Assembly: GCA_902796295.1 (NCBI GenBank) | Contig: CADBOL010000208.1 | Location: 1-7,848 of the forward strand | Length of the DNA stretch: 7,848 bases | Source: Oscillospiraceae bacterium | GTDB lineage: Bacteria > Bacillota > Clostridia > Oscillospirales > Acutalibacteraceae | Reading direction: 5' to 3' | Shown here: one piece after another, positions 6,037 to 7,848 of the stretch | How the letters are laid out: each line of letters opens with the position of its first letter | Numbering within the stretch: position 1 is the stretch's first letter | The notes under the pieces: generated by a model | Database searches by the model: none | What the model was told of the DNA's origin: nothing | The model's input: the letters and a program-made list of their open reading frames with translations, nothing else | Translations under genes and position numbers: made by a program

Positions 6037-6897
6037 ATGAAAATTTACTTTATAAGATCATTGTCTCTCTTTCTTGCCCTGCTTTTTTCGCTTGCGCTTT
6101 TTACCTCATGCGCAAAGAAACCGGAGCTGACCTCAGACACGCGTGAGATGGAGGAATCCGGTTCCGCCGGTGAAACGCAGACCGATTCAAATATTGTAAA
6201 GCTCACGTTTCCCGAGGGCTACTCAATTTCAAGGATTGCCCTGAAGCTTGAGGAAAACGGCGTTTGCGGGGCGCAGGAATTCAGGGACGAAACAAATAAA
6301 ACAGAGTATCTCACGGAGTACGGCTTTGATATTCCGAACCCGGCAGACAGAGCGTTTCTGCTCGAGGGCTATCTTTTTCCGGATACCTATGAGTTTTTCA
6401 TCGGTGAAAATCCTTCATCCGTGTTAAAGAAATTTCTTGACAATACAAAGTCCAAGCTCACGCCCGAAATTGAATCGAGAGCATCTCAGCTCGGATACAG
6501 CGTTGATGAGATTATTACTCTTGCGTCAATAGTTCAGAGAGAATCCGGCGGCTCGGACGAGGCGAAGCGCGTTTCAAGCGTAATTCATAACAGGCTTGAT
6601 TCGCCGTCGTTTCCCAAGCTTCAGTGCGACGCCACGATTTCATATCTGAAAGAGAGCATAAAGCCTTATATTGATGACGGGGATGTCTATTACACATACT
6701 GCGAAAACTATAACACCTACATGTGCAAGGGGCTTCCCGCGGGAGCGATCAACAATCCCGGTATGGCGGCGATAAACGCGGCTCTCTATCCCGAGGATAC
6801 ACCGTATTATTATTTCGTGACCGATTCCGAAGGGGTATATCATTATTCGGAGAGTTGGGAAGAGCATTCCGGCAAAGTATCACAGGCAGGTCTTTAA
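6037..6897 (+). CDS. mltG: Endolytic murein transglycosylase, MltG/YceG family, predicted lipoprotein
   Basis: MltG cuts newly made peptidoglycan strands, leaving 1,6-anhydro-MurNAc ends, and is thought to set glycan length at the outer face of the membrane. The 286-residue product has a LysM-like region with the motif FPEGYSISRIA (58-68), then LLEGYLFPDTYEF (108-120), LASIVQRESG (162-171), VIHNRL (182-187), LQCDATISY (195-203) and GLPAGAINNPGMAAINAAL. Glu169 aligns with the catalytic glutamate of E. coli MltG (Glu218). Most family members have an N-terminal transmembrane helix. Here a signal peptide ends in FTSC, so Cys25 is a likely lipidation site, followed by a Ser/Glu/Thr-rich linker. 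No alternative Met occurs before residue 38, so ATG 6037 is the only sensible start despite the missing ribosome binding site. The LRR lipoprotein gene follows directly. Confidence 0.88.
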   Translation: MKIYFIRSLSLFLALLFSLALFTSCAKKPELTSDTREMEESGSAGETQTDSNIVKLTFPEGYSISRIALKLEENGVCGAQEFRDETNKTEYLTEYGFDIPNPADRAFLLEGYLFPDTYEFFIGENPSSVLKKFLDNTKSKLTPEIESRASQLGYSVDEIITLASIVQRESGGSDEAKRVSSVIHNRLDSPSFPKLQCDATISYLKESIKPYIDDGDVYYTYCENYNTYMCKGLPAGAINNPGMAAINAALYPEDTPYYYFVTDSEGVYHYSESWEEHSGKVSQAGL

Positions 6898-6909
6898 GGA
6901 GGATTCATA

Positions 6910-7560
6910 ATGAAAAAACTGATTTGCTTACTTGTTTGTTTAATTACCCTCGTTGCGCTTTTTGCCGCCTGCGGCAGTAAGGAAGAAGGGGCTGCCGGCA
7001 AAAGCAAGGAAATAACTTATAAAGAAGACGAGGTCAAGGTTTATGAGGGCTTCAACTATATTATAGATGAAGCCGGCAATGCCGCCGTAGTCAAATACAC
7101 GGCTCACGATTACAAGGAAAAGCTGACAATTCCCGATCAGCTCGGCGGAGCCAATGTAACGGTCATTGCAAAAGGCGCTTTTGAAAACAGCGACAGACTT
7201 CAGGAAGTAAGATTCCCCACTTTCCTTGAGGAGATTCAGGATGCCGCCTTTAAGGGATCCAGCATTTACGGAGCTATCATGGTTTATGCCCGCCACCTCA
7301 AAAGCATCGGCAAAGAGGCGTTTACCGACTGCAAGAAGCTCGTTCAGATTGATATCCCCGATACAGTTGAAAAATTCGGCAAAAGCTGTTTTTCCGGCTG
7401 TGAGCATCTCAAGGTCGTAACCTTCAGAGGCAATAATATCAATATCAATAAATCCGATTTCGAGGGCTCAGATGGTTTCACTATCTGGACCTATGAGAGA
7501 AACACCGCCGTTACAGATTTCGGCAAGGCAAACGATATCGAAGTCAAATATTTACCGTAA
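6910..7560 (+). CDS. Small BspA-like leucine-rich-repeat lipoprotein
   Basis: The 216-residue product begins with a lipoprotein signal (KKLICLLV, hydrophobic core, lipobox FAAC, Cys21) and a short Gly/Lys/Glu linker. Residues 72-172 form about four BspA/LRR_5-type repeats of roughly 23 residues. Recognisable units are IPDQLGGANVTVIAKGAF, FPTFLEEIQDAAF, LKSIGKEAFTDCKKL and IPDTVEKFGKSCFSGCEHL. Such repeats form surface-exposed, usually protein-binding solenoids; no enzymatic function is implied. It should be anchored in the outer leaflet of the membrane. Its ribosome binding site AAGGAGG (6896-6902) overlaps the mltG stop codon and lies 7 bases before the ATG. It therefore belongs to the same transcript as mltG, and a terminator closes the unit after it. 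A role in positioning or modulating the transglycosylase is possible but only inferred from context. Confidence 0.8.
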   Translation: MKKLICLLVCLITLVALFAACGSKEEGAAGKSKEITYKEDEVKVYEGFNYIIDEAGNAAVVKYTAHDYKEKLTIPDQLGGANVTVIAKGAFENSDRLQEVRFPTFLEEIQDAAFKGSSIYGAIMVYARHLKSIGKEAFTDCKKLVQIDIPDTVEKFGKSCFSGCEHLKVVTFRGNNININKSDFEGSDGFTIWTYERNTAVTDFGKANDIEVKYLP

Positions 7561-7578
7561 CAGGTATTGAATAAAATC

Positions 7579-7608
7579 CGGGCGACCTGTGTCGCCCGTT
7601 TCTGTTTT
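7579..7608 (+). terminator. Intrinsic terminator after the mltG-LRR unit
   Basis: CGGGCGAC (7579-7586) pairs perfectly with GTCGCCCG (7591-7598) around the tetraloop CTGT. It is followed directly by TTTCTGTTTT (7599-7608). The 8-bp GC-rich stem and T-rich tail 18 bp after the stop codon are typical of a Rho-independent terminator. Confidence 0.92.
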
Positions 7609-7635
7609 ATGATTATTCAACCGGAAAGAGATGAT

Positions 7636-7848
7636 ATGATGAAAAAGATACTTTCTTTAATTCTTGTTTTCATTTTTATTGCTTCATGTTTCACGGTGAG
7701 CACCGCCGCATTGAAGGATGACAGCCTCGGAATCGCCGTTGCCTCCGACCTTCACTATAACCAGCCCCGCGAAAAGCTCGAGGGCGATATAGATGACGAG
7801 GTTTATTTTTACGCAAACCGCAGAGCCGCCATGGAGGATGAGAGCGGA
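7636..7848 (+). CDS. Secreted or lipid-anchored probable metallophosphoesterase, N-terminal part
   Basis: The first 71 codons are in the window and the reading frame is open to the edge. ATG 7636 is followed by a second ATG at 7639; GGAAAGAG at 7623-7630 serves either. The N-terminus MMKKILSLILVFIF is a signal peptide. It can be read as a lipobox IASC (15-18) or as a signal-peptidase-I site near STAA (22-25). The mature start contains IAVASDLHYNQP (33-44). The Asp-Leu-His triplet (Asp38, His40) matches the first metal-binding DxH motif of calcineurin-like metallophosphoesterases, which hydrolyse phosphomono- or diesters outside the membrane. The remaining metal motifs would lie beyond the edge, so the family call rests on one motif. 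The gene comes after the terminator. A possible -10 (TATGAT, 7608-7613) has no matching -35. Confidence 0.6.
   Translation, partial: MMKKILSLILVFIFIASCFTVSTAALKDDSLGIAVASDLHYNQPREKLEGDIDDEVYFYANRRAAMEDESG

Overview
The window looks like chromosome from a low-to-medium GC Gram-positive bacterium of the class Clostridia, probably a gut- or rumen-type lineage near Oscillospiraceae. This rests on the valS-folC gene order, AGGAGG-type ribosome binding sites, lipoprotein signal peptides, a BspA-like leucine-rich-repeat lipoprotein and a family-5 solute-binding protein. No species can be named. All genes read on the + strand, and no tRNA, rRNA, CRISPR array or prophage gene is visible.

Left part (1-2429): the 3' end of valS is followed by folC (folate glutamylation). 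An aldolase of the DHDPS/N-acetylneuraminate lyase superfamily comes next. Its TTG start lies inside the folC end, so the two are probably translationally coupled. Middle (2430-4069): a good sigma-A-type promoter drives a 515-residue extended SDR (NAD(P)-dependent epimerase/dehydratase type). Its C-terminal module resembles a zinc-ribbon repeat that has lost most of its metal ligands. The aldolase keeps the Schiff-base lysine and the tyrosine but lacks the DHDPS arginine and the usual GTTGE loop, so neither enzyme can be assigned a substrate. Their adjacency suggests a shared, uncharacterised pathway.

Intergenic element (4070-4360): there is no gene here. Instead there is a 250-bp unit bounded by 14-bp near-perfect terminal inverted repeats (GGGCTGTCGTATTT), with a third copy of the end sequence, two further nested inverted repeats and an imperfect 8-bp flanking duplication. 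It looks like a MITE-type or structured dispersed repeat, inserted just upstream of the next start codon.

Right part (4361-7848): this looks like a cell-envelope cluster. It holds an orphan family-5 solute-binding protein anchored by an N-terminal hydrophobic segment, an MltG-type endolytic murein transglycosylase predicted to be a lipoprotein, and a small BspA-type LRR lipoprotein whose ribosome binding site overlaps the mltG stop. A clear intrinsic terminator follows. The last gene is the start of a secreted or lipid-anchored protein, probably a metallophosphoesterase, cut by the window edge. The mltG start sits immediately after a good promoter and has no ribosome binding site, so its mRNA may be leaderless.
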